Shown here piece by piece: positions 48,159 to 58,929 of a stretch of DNA of 64,000 bases. Made by a program: the position numbers and the translations under genes. The notes beneath the pieces are model-generated. The model was not told the DNA's origin. It worked only from the letters and a program-made list of their open reading frames with translations, and searched no databases. Origin of the DNA: Agapanthus africanus (taxonomy: Eukaryota > Streptophyta > Magnoliopsida > Asparagales > Amaryllidaceae); the NCBI GenBank assembly GCA_030015575.1, contig CM057344.1:187567044-187631043 (forward strand), in the 5' to 3' direction. Within the stretch, counting starts at the first letter, position 1. Every line of letters begins with the position of its first letter.

Positions 48159-50763
48159 TCATGTTATCTTCATCGAGTTTATTGATCTTTGGCAATCCAA
48201 ACCATGCTTCAAAGCTAACTCAAAGATGTATTTAGTGGACCCTTTTATGAAAGTGTATTTCTTATTCATTTTCTCATCTAGAGAAACTTTTGCTCGGGCT
48301 TCTTCAGACGACTTTTTCGGTTGAAGGGTTGCCCGACTCGAACTAAGTAAGCCTTCATTAGTGTCCACTAGCAAGGACATGACCTGCTTAGGTTTCTGCT
48401 CGCTACGAGTCTTTTGGGTTCGCATTGGCATTTCATGCATATATGCTAAGTAATATTTTAGCAGCGCAGGATCGGCATTTTCCATTTCCGCTATCTGCTC
48501 AAAAAACGGAGCAAACACCTTATATTTCGCGGACAAGAGGAACAATCGGATTCACCCTGGAATCCTGCTAAATAACATTTGTATGGATTGCTCCTCGGTG
48601 ATCGGGGGATCACAGGTTATGCTAGTTATTCTCCACCTTTGTCCAAATTCTAAAAGGGTTTCATCCCTTGAAGGTTTTAACATGGTGAGCCGGATAAGCG
48701 TCACCTTTTCAAAAACACTAACTCCAAACCGGTGTTTGAATTTTTCTGCAACCTGGTTGAAGGTGAGTATCAAAACCAGTTCTAGTTCAGCGAACCATTC
48801 AAACGTCATACCGTGGAGACTCATGGGAAATTGTCTTAGCAGGAGCTTGTCGTTCCTGGATGAATCGCCACTGCCACTTTAAAGTAAGCTAGATGTTTCT
48901 CAAGGCTTCCGAATCCGTTATATGTGCGGAACGCGGGAATGGCGTGCCCTATTGGATATGGCACATCGTTTTACTCGTCAGGATACGGCTAGTTAGCTAC
49001 CGGCACTACCGTCGTTTGGTTCATTTGTTTCATTTGTTCATAAATGAACCTTTATAGAGCAGCGACATCCATGCTAGCCAGGGACGAGGTCCCCACTATC
49101 AAGTTCGACGGGGATGAAGCAGGAAATAAAACCTCTAGTGTGGTTATGAACACTACCGTTGCTGTGGGGCTGGAGACTACCGGAGGCGGGCCGTCTTCCT
49201 TTTGGGGTGGAGGAGTTGCCTCGTATGATGCAAACATAACTTGGGGAGTTGAGGACGTTTGCTCCTTCCTGGGAGCCAGTGTTTCCTATGGCATAGCAGA
49301 ATGTTGGTCGCCTCGGGACACATGAGTCGTTGAACTCACTAGAGTGGGTAGCTGCCGCACCCTTTCTTCTTGTGGCTCTAGTTGTGGTGTTGTTGTCAGG
49401 TTTTGCAATTGGGCCACCATCACCTGAATGAGATTGGCCATGTTGGCCATTTGTTCTCGTAATTCTTCGATTTGATGATCCCTACCTTTTGGCAGGGAAT
49501 TTTTGCCAGCGTCGTCACCTTGCTCGGTGAACAGAGGATTTTCATTGATATGAGGCAAGTTTTCATCTGCTTTATTGATTTGTACGACCCTTTCTCCAAC
49601 TGTTGGGTTGATAGAGTCTACATCTGACGTCCCTTTTGATTGATAGCGACTATCGTGACTTCTTGTGCCCCCTATTAGACCTTTAGGACGGGGGAGGGTT
49701 GATCGCCCAAATTGCTTGTCCCAATCATTCAAAAAGTATGTATGATTGACCGGACTGGAGAGTCCATCATTAGGCTTGGCGAGTGATCTCTGGTTGGGCT
49801 TGCGGAACAAGAACTTAAGGGAGGTGGGTTCCTTCGTTTGAAATGCACTTGGCCGGCCTCTGGGCCTGAGTGGACTGGGATCGGGCTCCGATCTTCATGT
49901 GGAGGCACAAATGCCTCACTGTAAAAGTATGTTGAGGATCTTCCTCTTCTTCTAGTAAAAGACACTGGGAGGAATAGTCTTTTGGAGAGCCATTACCTCT
50001 CGGTAAGCCCTATAAGTCTTTTGATTGGTAGTCCTCTGCTTGCGAGAAGGGTTGGCTATTCATACATCCCACCTAGGCTAGATTTGCACCCGTCGGTTGG
50101 GTGCGAATGAGTTTTGTACGGGCAATGTATTCACCCGTGTGTGTTGAGGAATGGGGACGGTGCCCTTCTCTCGGGCTCTTCTTGCGGCCCTTCTTCTCGC
50201 ATTACAAGAGGACCGACTCTTCTTGGCATGGGACGGAGCAGCAAAGTAGCCTACCTTGACGACGATGTCATTTTCTTCTTGAGGATCTTGCTGGGGATCC
50301 GGAGCTACCGAAAGTCTCTCGAATACAGACTTTCGTTTGGATCCAACACGAGGAGCTAGTATCGCGAGCAATTCCCCCTGTATATGGTGGTGGTATCGTT
50401 GAGAACTACCTTTCCATCCTGAACTTTTCGGGTAGCCCTTCTGGATGGTGAAGGGAAATCCGGAATGACTTGATTGGAGATCGGCCTTTTCTCGGGCTAG
50501 GCTTGAGTTGGTCGTACTGGCCTCTGAGTTACCATGCGGCTTGCCTTTTGTTTTGGGGACTGAGCTCTCCCCTGTCCGCCTTGCAACGTCGGGAAGTCAT
50601 TAATGGTGCTGAAGGGGAACGCTTCTGGATTATATCCTGCAAGTACTACAAGAGACATGACGAATTGAGGCTTGGCCACCGTTATCACGAACTTTGTTCT
50701 AGCGATCTCAGCCGCTGCTGCGAGGTCAGTGGGTGATGGAGTGTTGTTGTTGCGGTGAGCCAT
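48159..50763 (-). pseudogene. gag: Element F gag region (Ogre/Tat fossil)
   Basis: The likely N terminus is at 50763 (MAHRNNNTPSPTDLAAAAEI). A Pro/Arg/Ser-rich stretch and a Gln-rich coiled segment (about 49480-49380) follow. The retrotransposon gag core lies at about 48824-48552 (MSLHGMTFEWFAELE; FKHRFGVSVFE; LEFGQRWRITSITCDPPITE). A Lys-rich tail runs to 48159. The gag core resembles Tat/Ogre gag. Broken, with many breaks. Confidence 0.72.
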
Positions 50764-51057
50764 TGTCCTGAAAAGGGATAGACATGGTGGCGTTAGTTAC
50801 TCACAAGATAGAATGGACCTTGGCCAAAGTGCTTGGCCAGGCCTCATTAATTACGTAATGTTGTCGTAGAGGCATGCACTGAATAACTGCGTATAAGCCG
50901 ATGTCCGGACTTAGCAAGTGTTACCAGTGTTATGCGTGTAATGGCCCAATGGTCAAGACACTGGTCTGCGAAATTTCTGGGTTCCATCGACCAGAGATTC
51001 TGGGATGAAACGCACAAAGAGATGCAATTTATGGCCATTTAAGGAGAAGTAAGTGGG

Positions 51058-51075
51058 TCTCTAGCGGAGTCGTCA
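51058..51075 (-). other. Element F primer-binding site (tRNA-Arg type)
   Basis: On the minus strand TGACGACTCCGCTAGAGA is three changes from TGGCGACTCCGCTGGGGA, the tRNA-Arg PBS characteristic of Ogre elements. It separates the LTR on the right from the gag region on the left. Confidence 0.8.
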
Positions 51076-51084
51076 TTTTTTTTA

Positions 51085-53429
51085 CCCTCTTTAGAAACCT
51101 CCAATGCTTGAATGTTGAAACAAAAGTGAGTTTAAACAAAATAAAGTTATCTATTATTTTAACAGTTGACCAAAAGATCCGGGGTTCGATACTTCCGACA
51201 CCGCAAGCGTGTATCGTTAATTACATCCTATTGTCTCTGGACGCACCTAAATTAGATATCATGCTAGCTTACTTCAAATTGCATCATTTTAGAAGGAAAA
51301 ATCGCATATATAGCAGTAAAAATAAATCAAGGCACAATTTGAACAAAAGATTGTATATTTTATTCTTTTTGTTTGTGTCTATAGACAACTTGAACATAAG
51401 TTACATATATCATTACAAAGGAATGAAGATTTGCATAGAGTTCTCCTTTAGGATCTTCATTTAAATACTTGGGGGTATTTTAGTGTCGACATGGTAGAAG
51501 TTGATGGGCGCTGCCCTAATATGAGAACCACATCACTTCTTTTGATGTACTGGCAATACTTCTTTTGAGGTACTGGCAATACTTATTTTGAGGTGTAGTT
51601 GGCATTTCATTTGAGATGCAAGTGGGACACCTAAGGTGAGATCCACACTAGTCATGTATGAGTGGAACACCTAAGGTGAGATCCACACTAGTCTTGTATG
51701 AGTAAGACACCCTGGGCGAGGTCCACACTACTTCATTTGAAGTAATTCACACTTCATTTGAAGTGTGAATAGGGTCCATATATGTTAAGGAAACTGAGAA
51801 GTTTCCATTAGGGAGGTCTATTTAGGGGCCTCCCGAGAAACCGGGAAGGGGTCCCGAAGCACACGGGAGACCCAAATTGGGCTTCCTGATGGCTACTTCA
51901 AGCCATATCAGAAAACTCTGATATGGATTTTTCTTGGATGAAACTCATTTATTTGATTTTATGCACATATTAAGAATGCATAGTGTTATTCTTAGTAGTT
52001 TGTGTAACATGAACATATGGATTAATGTTCAAGAGTGAAAACATAACTTTTTGGTCATGGTTAACTGATGAATACAGTGTTTTTGGCACTGTATTCACAT
52101 AAACAGGCTTGTTTTGCATGTCTATAAGATGAATAAGATATTCCTATTCACAAGTTAAGAATAGAGTTTTACTATTCATGAAGGACTTGAAGACATAATT
52201 TTTCATGTCTCGGGATAAGAATAGAGTATTCCATTCAAATATATCTTTTATAGACATATTATGCACAGACATGTCCATGTCTGAAAATGAATAAGGTTTG
52301 CATATTCATAAATTTCCCTGCGACATGATTTTCATGGCTTAGGGCATGAATGGAGTATTCCATTCACACATGTCTGTTATAGGCATGTCTAAAAACTGAA
52401 TAGGGTTTTCCTATTCATATGTTAAAAGTCAAAATTTCTTATGTCTTAGAAATAGGATTTTCCTATTCACAGATATTCTCTGGACATATTTTCATGTCTC
52501 ATAGATGAATATATATTTCCAATTCACATATGTTTTTACGTAGAAGGACATGGAGGTTTTGATCCATGTCCTTCAAGAAATATTCTTTCTATTTCAATTT
52601 GTATATGAAAGAAATAGGATGGCCTATTTCCGGCTATATAGAACATGGGGTAGCCCATGATCTTGGTTCAGTCTATGAGGTGCAAGAACTTCTTTATGTT
52701 CTAATTTCTTCATTCTCTATGAAAACCATGGCCATATCCTTTAAACCCTTTTATTGAGAGTCGGAAACTTATATAAGTTTCCACCATCCTCTCTCTAGTT
52801 AGAAAGAGATAAAAGGAGATATAGAGTGGAGGGAGATAGAAAAGATGAAGGAATAGGTTTATTCCATTCCATATTCTCACCTTCTCCTCCTTATTCCTAT
52901 GTCTTCTTCTTTTTCAGAGAGAATTGTAGTTAAAAGCTCTAGGGTTTCGAGGGCAAAGGGTTTCTCCCCTTGATTAGTTGCTCATATGGGGGTATTTATA
53001 CCCCTCTGTGTGGGGTAGGGAATAGTGGTAACTACTCTCTCGATATGAGGAGAAGTGGGGGTGGAAATCCTTCATTACCTCCTGAAGAGTAAGTTAAACA
53101 TATTCTAGAGGAGGAGGTCCCGACCCTATTAGTGTCGGGACACCCCAATTAGAGGCCTTCCGAGATCGAAAGGGGGCCTCCCGAGTTTGGGAGAGGGCAT
53201 CCTGACAGGAGATGCCACGAATCAACGCAATTTTGAGTTGAGACAACTCAATTTTAAGTTGTGTAAAAGGAGACCTCCTAAGGCAAGCGATCCCACTTAT
53301 GATGAACAAGCATTTGGCTTGTTCTTTTTATCATAACCCCTATTTTTATGCTTAAGTGATCAGGGTCTTGAAAATTTGTTTAAATACGTGTATGAGTATT
53401 TTAAATATCTTGGGAGTTAAGATTTTAAC
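51085..53429 (-). repeat. Element F 5' LTR, palindrome-rich
   Basis: About 2.3 kb with no gene. It is full of short inverted repeats: CCATATCAGA-AAAC-TCTGATATGG (about 51902-51925), GGAAACTTAT-ATAAGTTTCC (about 52764), and AACAAGC-ATTTG-GCTTGTT (about 53302). A series of GAATAG/GAATGG arms with CTATTC/CCATTC partners runs from 52140 to 52480. A run of ACCTAAGGTGAGATCCACAC repeats lies at about 51630-51730. The right boundary is set by the start of G and is uncertain. Confidence 0.6.
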
Positions 53430-53548
53430 TGTAACGACCATGAAATTTATGTACACTTGCAAAATTCCAATATTAATAAAAGAGTGTATTTCTGTTATGT
53501 TAACGAGTTATATGTTATTCTTGATAAATTAATACAAGAAACAACTTG

Positions 53549-53605
53549 TAGCCCATTGGTTAAGTCTCTACACTGTTATTCTATAGCCCACGAGTTTGAA
53601 TCCTT
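53549..53605 (+). other. tRNA-like segment with A- and B-box-like motifs in G LTR
   Basis: TAGCCCATTGG (53549-53559) fits the Pol III A box and GAGTTTGAATCC (53592-53603) resembles a B box, at a tRNA-like spacing. No cloverleaf is convincing, so it is not a tRNA gene. A SINE-like or tRNA-derived patch is possible. Confidence 0.4.
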
Positions 53606-53994
53606 GCATCCCCATTTAGTTTATTTTAAATTATTTTGACATTTTAGAGTTCCTGAAAGTTTCACGGGTATTTGACGGAGTTTTGAAAAGTTTTAACAAA
53701 AAAGATATATATTTTTGGACCAAACAAACTGCCACGAGCCTAAACCCCAAGACCCGAGCCCAACACCAATTTTGGGGCTAACCAGGTCGGCAAATTGCTT
53801 GGTTTGGTCAGCCAGACCAAGTCCTTATAGGCCCCGCCCGTATTCTTGCGACTCTTGACTTCCCGTCAGTTCATTTCTTCACTCTGAAACCGCCAATTTA
53901 ATTCAGAAAACTGCCACTCTTTATTTTCCCATTAAATTTCATTTTCAATGCTCCATTTAACACAATCTTTACACTATATTAATTTTATTTCTCC

Positions 53995-54002
53995 TATAAA
54001 TA
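53995..54002 (+). promoter_or_regulatory. TATA box of G LTR
   Basis: TATAAATA in an AT-rich context, followed about 30 bp later by a pyrimidine-rich stretch. This is the usual layout of an LTR promoter. Confidence 0.55.
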
Positions 54003-54560
54003 CCCTAGCCTATTCTCATGTTCTTCCGCTCTGAAAATAATCAGAAAATCATTCTAAAAATTCCTTGAAGAATTGCCCAAGATTCCGAAGTCGAAGCTCT
54101 GATGAACATACCTTAGTTCCTTGCAAATCGAGAACCTAGTTTCTAGAAAATGATGAATTGGTTGTTATACCAATTCACACCGTGAGTAATTCTTCCCCCT
54201 CTTCTTCTTCTTCCCTTTGAATCCACCCCTTCCTATGTCGTTGTCTTAAGTTATACTCATCAATATTAAAGCTATCTCATTATCTTTCCTTTTCACAACA
54301 AAATCTTGTCAATTGGAAAAAGTAAAATTGTTAAGATTATAACCCTTCTATAATTCTAATTGTCACATATCAAATTTACTCTAACATGTACCATACACTT
54401 TTTTTAGTTATTTTATGAAAATGCCCTTTATCGTTTCATGTAACTTCGATGATACAATATGTTTTAATTTGAATATTTAGAAATGGTGTTGTTAAATATA
54501 GTGATAATGCATGGGATAATGACCTAACCCTACACGCACACTTTCGAATCATAGTATGAT

Positions 54561-55119
54561 CATTGTTCCCCTCCGAATGGCGGCGCACAAGACTGCGATG
54601 TCCTGACGCTGAGATTCGGGGCAGATGCTAATAGGTGCTATCCGTCTACCTCTCCGAAGATGCCAAATTGATTTATGGCACCGTGTATCGGAGGTTTAGA
54701 CGGATGCGTCCGATGTTGCAGACTTCGTCAGATTCCCCCTCACTTGAGGGGTTTTTGATTGTGGGGACGCTCTTCCCTGCAGGCGCAAGCCCCTGCAGTT
54801 AATTACGCTACCGCATTGCGGTAACAGCTTTCTCCTTCTCCAGATGATCACTTCGTGTCGTGTGTGTTTATTTCGTGTTTGATTGCCCGTGGATTGTATA
54901 CGGAGACTGAGTTATGTCGTCGCCCGTAGGGCGTGGACTAGTCCAAATCCATATTATCTTAGATTTTGATTTGGGGGTTGTGTTTAAGGATACGTTAGCC
55001 TCATTTGAGGCTAAGATCGACTTAAACGTTTGTTAAGGATACGTTAGTCTAGTTTTTAGACTGAGATCGACTTAACGGGATCGTTTAGATCCGACAAGAG
55101 AGCAATTAAGGGAGCCCTG
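54561..55119. other. Gene-free stretch with many inverted repeats
   Basis: No supported gene. Short hairpins are frequent: CCCCTCA-CT-TGAGGGG (about 54744), ACCGCATTGCGGT (about 54811), TTAGCCTCA-TT-TGAGGCTAA (about 54997). A 50-bp near-duplicate around AAGGATACGTTAG occurs at about 54987 and 55036. Confidence 0.6.
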
Positions 55120-55500
55120 TTGTTTAGTTTAGGGACATTGCGGTCGATAGGTAGTTTAAGGACATTGCGGTCCATAGGTAGTTTAAGGACATTGTGGGCC
55201 ACTGTTAGTTTTAACACGTTGCGGCAAAGGTTAAGGACGTCATAGTCCATGGGTTTAAGGACCCCACAGTCCGTTGTTAGTTTTAAGACATCTCGGTTAA
55301 GGTTATGGACGTCGTAGTCCATGAGTTAAGGACCCCATAGTCCGTTGTTAGTTTTAAGACATCTCGGTCAAGGTTAAGGACGTCGTAGTCCATGAGTTTA
55401 AGGACCCCACAGTCTGTTGTTAGTTTTAAGACATCTCGGTCAAGGTTAAGGACGTCGTAGTCCATGAGTTTAAGGACCCCACAGTCCGTGTCAATGTGTG
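55120..55500. repeat. 72-bp tandem repeat array (first locus)
   Basis: Four units of 71-72 bp start at about 55231, 55303, 55374 and 55446. They are preceded by three shorter degenerate ~30-bp units (TTTAAGGACATTGCGGTCC type). Each unit contains GGACGTCGTAGTCC and GGACCCCACAGTCC, both small inverted repeats. The same family forms the arrays at 61105 and 62725. Confidence 0.88.
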
Positions 55501-55784
55501 GTCATCGGGACCTGTCACCTCTTTGAAGACGTTGAGGAATTACAACGCCAAGTATCAAAGGAGTGAAGAGATGTACCCTTGAACCGGGGTGGATTAAACA
55601 GTCTTTGGCCCAATTTGGGATCAAGATCAATTAATTGTGTTATGAGCCCATTAGCCCAGTTAAGTTTGAATTGCGGACTTATGGCCATCTTGGGCTAAGT
55701 CCCATCATGTTTAAAATACTGGCTTTCTGTTGGTCCATTGAAGGAGAGGCTTTGCCTTTAGCCATTTAACCAATTAGGCTGAAG
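55501..55784. other. Satellite linker copy and flank
   Basis: 55501-55590 matches the linker downstream of the other 72-bp arrays (CACCTCTTTGAAGACGTTGA; GTGAAGAGATGTACCCTT). The rest, to 55784, holds no supported gene. Confidence 0.75.
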
Positions 55785-56180
55785 TTAGTGTTAAACACTA
55801 AAGATCAGCAGTGTTGAACACTGGGAACAAGTTAGTGTTTTAACACTAAAAGACAGTTGGTGTTAAACACCAGCAACAGGGGGTTCAAATTAGTGTTAAA
55901 CACTAGAGCAAATCAATATCAAACAATAGCAGCAGAGATTTCAGATTAGTGTTAAACACTAAGAATAATCAGTGTTAAACACTGATGACGGAGATTTTAA
56001 TTTAGTGTTGAACACTAAGGGAGTTAATCTTAAGCTCTGTTAACAGGGGTTTAATTTAGCGTTAAACACTAATAAATTCAGTGTTAAACACTGCAAATAA
56101 AGTTCTTTGATTAGTGTTGAACACTAAGGCCAAACAGTGTTTAACACTGGATTCCGGGATTCCAATTTAGTGTTAAACAC
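55785..56180. repeat. Array of short palindromes, TTAGTGT-TAA-ACACTAA family
   Basis: About 13 near-perfect palindromes occur in 395 bp. The main forms are TTAGTGTTAAACACTAA (55785, about 55946 and 56167) and CAGTGTTAAACACTG, which tend to alternate. Variants keep pairing: TGGTGTTAAACACCA at 55858, TTAGTGTTTTAACACTAA at 55832. As RNA each makes a 5-7 bp stem with a UAA or UGA loop. Confidence 0.85.
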
Positions 56181-56189
56181 TAAGGCAAG

Positions 56190-56405
56190 AGGGGTCACGT
56201 GGTAGCACGTGAGGGCGCCCTCCCTTCATTTGTTCTGCTGAGAATATCGTATCTTTTGGAGCATCACGTGCCATCACGTGACGGGCATTGAAATGCTTGT
56301 ATGTTAAAGCTTCTGCCAAGGGTCACGTGGGTCACGTGAGGCACCGCCTCAAAGGGCCTTTTCTGCGGATCTTTTCGGGGGTCACGTGGTGGCACGTGAC
56401 CCTGC
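56190..56405. repeat. Paired CACGTG hairpins, first cluster
   Basis: Eight CACGTG boxes form four inverted pairs about 60 bp apart. The clearest is GGTCACGTG-GTGG-CACGTGACC near 56380. CACGTG is the plant G-box core bound by bZIP and bHLH factors. Confidence 0.8.
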
Positions 56406-56439
56406 CTCTATGTATGTTTTTTTTAGAAGATCTGTTAAT

Positions 56440-57000
56440 CCCTTTTAAGAATTAAGCTCTTCATTGGGTTGAACCCTAACAATAATTTTAGAGGAATTAA
56501 ATTCCTATTTATATTCTGGGATAGAGTTGAACTCTGAATGGGGTTAAACCCTAATAACAGTTTTAAGGAATCAAGTTCCCACTCTCTTTTAGAGACTTAT
56601 TCTGAGGAATGAGATTCTGTCGTAGGGTGAAACCCTAATTTCTTCTTTCTTAAGGGAATTAAATTCCTGTTATTTTAACAGAACTCAGTTCTTAAGTAGG
56701 GTTGAACCCTGAATCTGTTCATTCTGAAGGAATTGAATTCCTGTAACATAGGGTTAAACCCTAATTTTATTTTAAAGGAATTAAATTCCTATAGTTCTGT
56801 GAGAATTAAATTCTCAAACTCACATTCCCTCTCTATGCTTTGGATCTGCATGGCAGGATCTCAACCCAATGAGAATTAAATTCTCAATTCAAGGGGAGAT
56901 GTGCACTTTGCAGATCCTCCACTAAAGAGAGAACTATGTTCTTCTGTTTAATATCAGAGTTAAACTCTGCTGAGAATTAAATTCTCTTTTAAAGGCCTTC
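56440..57000. repeat. Array of short palindromes with changing arms
   Basis: About 17 palindromes in 560 bp share the plan NNNNT-TAA/TGA-ANNNN with different arms: AGGAATTAAATTCCT, AGGGTTAAACCCT, AGAGTTAAACTCT and GAGAATTAAATTCTC. The GGAAT and AGGGT forms tend to alternate. No coding sequence is evident. Confidence 0.85.
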
Positions 57001-57439
57001 CCTTTCTTACCTAAGCTTTTCTTTTGCAGAAGATACAAATTCCTCCAAAGTATCAAGGCTCTCTCTTTTCTCTCTCTGTCCTCTTTTTTTCTTTCTTTTC
57101 CTTTTTCTTTTTTTGTGTCTCTTGGCTCCTATTTATAGGAGAAGAAACAGAATCAATTAGTTTTGGTGAATCTTTCATTGAGAGATTTAATTTGTATTCA
57201 CCATTCGTTTGGACCTTTGGATTATTAGGTGAATTTTATTCACAATCGGATTTTAAATCCAGAGATTCTCCTTTGTTATTTCGGTTATATTTTAAGGGGA
57301 AATCTTTCCAAGTTCAGGCTTTTTCCACAAATAGATGATATCTAATCACCTTTAAATCTTTAATCCAATTGGTTCCAAATAATCACTTTCCTTTGGAAAG
57401 ATTTCAATGCCGTTCAGAATTTAATTCTGTTAAATAAAT

Positions 57440-57810
57440 GGGCTTTGAAAGTGTGACCACGTGACCCATGGTCACGTGTGGGCACGTGACCCTTGGTCAC
57501 GTGTAAGCACGTGACCCCCCTGGAACGAGCTTTCTTTTTCTTCTGCGCTATGTCTTTGCCACTGCTTGGTCATCACGTGCCAACACGTGACCACTGGTCA
57601 CATGTGAGCACGTGACCCTCGTCTGGAGCCTTTTTCTTGATTTAATAAGAGAATGAGTCTGCTTTTGCCGCTGCTTTTAAATGTCACGTGCCAACACGTG
57701 ACTGCTGGTCACGTGCTAGCACGTGATGCCTCCTTCGTAACTTTTCCTGATTTTAAATCAGGAAACAAATGCCCCCACAGTGTTGTTCTCACGTGTTTGC
57801 ACGTGAGTGC
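57440..57810. repeat. Paired CACGTG hairpins, second cluster
   Basis: About 14 CACGTG boxes, mostly as GGTCACGTG-4 nt-CACGTGACC or the reciprocal GTCACGTG-CCAA-CACGTGAC. Loops differ (TGGG, TAAG, CTAG) while the arms persist. One box is changed to CACATG. Confidence 0.8.
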
Positions 57811-58422
57811 AACGCTGTCACTTTTTGTGACCGTTGGATTCCTCTAGAGATTTGGGGAGATGAAGCGTCTCCATCACATCCTATAAATACCCATGTCTCT
57901 TCAGAAGAACCTTCACTTTGCTCATCTTCATCCTTTGAGAACTTTTTCCCTTGAGAATTTAATTCTCGTTTCTAGAGCTTAGTTCTCTGTCTCAAACATT
58001 TTCCAGAGTTTAACTCTGTTGAAGGATCATTTTTCCTCAGGTAATGATGTTGAACGGTCGAAGCACCTTTATTTTAAAAGAACTCTCTGGATTTTAAATC
58101 CACATTAGGGGTTTTACCTCTTTTTTTTAACAAAGAACCAATTTTTCTTCAAGTTTTTTAACCAAAGTGTGAAACCACTTAAGCTTCAACAGTAGATCTC
58201 TTAGGGCTTAGACGATGATCCATGGAGTTTAACTCCCTTCACGGAAAAAATGCTTTTGGGAATTTAATCCCCCTTTTTTTTCTTAATAAGGAATTTAATT
58301 CCTATGAAGGACTAAGTTCTTCCTATGAAGGCTTCTTAGGGTCTCTTTGCCCTACGTTGTCATTCTGTAATTAATAGAACAGTAGCTTTGTAACAATTCT
58401 CATGACCTTTATTTCAGGTATT
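57811..58422. other. Palindrome-bearing leader upstream of ORF1
   Basis: Further palindromes (GAGAATTTAATTCTC about 57952, AGAGTTTAACTCT about 58008, GGAGTTTAACTCC about 58218, GGAATTTAATTCC about 58290). Two acceptor-like sites are followed by an ATG: TTTTTCCTCAG at 58030-58040 and TTTATTTCAG at about 58408-58417. A spliced leader for the downstream ORFs is possible. Confidence 0.5.
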
Positions 58423-58929
58423 ATGGATGCCCATATGTACGGTCTTGACGAAATCATTTCCTATGGGAACATTCGTGCACTGGGCCGCAGTCAGAACCAG
58501 GAGTTCACCAATGCTCAGTGTGCTGAGATTATGAGCATCTTTGACGAATACAACCATCGGCTACTCCCCCGTCGCTCTCCTCTTTTGAGACTCATCGTGC
58601 TGGCGATTTGGGAGGCGCTTCCTCTCTTCTGCGCCGGTGTACCGCTCAGGGCATTGGACGCTGTCGAGGACAAGATACATTCGGTGTATCTGATGAGTCT
58701 AATCTCGAAGAGAAGGCGCGACAACCTCATTGATCTCTTGCACCAGGCATTTCAGCAGTCGGCCGTACTTGCCGCCTATCGGAGGGTGGAGGACATTCGT
58801 GACGACCCCGACGCTTGTGATCGTGAGAGAAAACATACTCGGGAGGTTCGAAATGCTTGGAGGATCTTGGACAAAGTTAAGCTGGAGTTTCTCAATCCGT
58901 GCCCCGCGTCTGAGGTCTTACCAGTGTAA
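58423..58929 (+). CDS. Unrecognised ORF1, 168 residues
   Basis: I do not recognise this protein. The start at 58423 (MDAHMYGLDEIISYG) is chosen because it lies just after an acceptor-like CAG; an in-frame ATG at 58402 would add seven residues. The protein is mostly helical, with a hydrophobic middle (residues about 55-85, LLRLIVLAIWEALPLFCAGV), then LDAVEDKIHSVYLM. A charged Arg-rich stretch follows, and it ends LEFLNPCPASEVLPV. It resembles ORF2 in three blocks: S-x-LR-I-L-A; LDA-x-E-x-K with a nearby YL; and the terminal NPC. The coding stretch is richer in GC than its flanks, which favours real coding. It could be a host gene or cargo of an unidentified repeat. Confidence 0.5.
   Translation: MDAHMYGLDEIISYGNIRALGRSQNQEFTNAQCAEIMSIFDEYNHRLLPRRSPLLRLIVLAIWEALPLFCAGVPLRALDAVEDKIHSVYLMSLISKRRRDNLIDLLHQAFQQSAVLAAYRRVEDIRDDPDACDRERKHTREVRNAWRILDKVKLEFLNPCPASEVLPV

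Larger units (their letters stand above)
44213..53429 (-). mobile_element. Element F: Ogre/Tat-type Ty3/gypsy relic
   Basis: On the minus strand the order is LTR (about 53429-51085), tRNA-Arg PBS, gag region, linker, and protease; the element then stops at E's edge. The Ogre/Tat call rests on the PBS type, the gag core and the protease blocks. No RT or integrase is in the window. It is a fossil with many breaks; its outer LTR boundary is not certain. Confidence 0.78.
53430..54560 (+). repeat. Element G: gypsy-type LTR (solo or partial)
   Basis: Starts TGTAACGACC, a common start of Ty3/gypsy LTRs. It has a TATA box at 53995-54002 and a body like chromovirus LTRs. No second LTR, PBS or coding region was found, and the right edge is not clear. 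No target duplication could be confirmed. Confidence 0.5.

Noticed and set aside
53549-53615. A tRNA gene
   Set aside because: A- and B-box-like words exist, but no convincing acceptor stem or anticodon arm can be drawn.
55785-57000. CRISPR-like array of short repeats with spacers
   Set aside because: The units are palindromes of changing sequence with irregular, unrelated gaps of about 15-40 bp, in a plant genome with no cas genes. It is not a CRISPR array.
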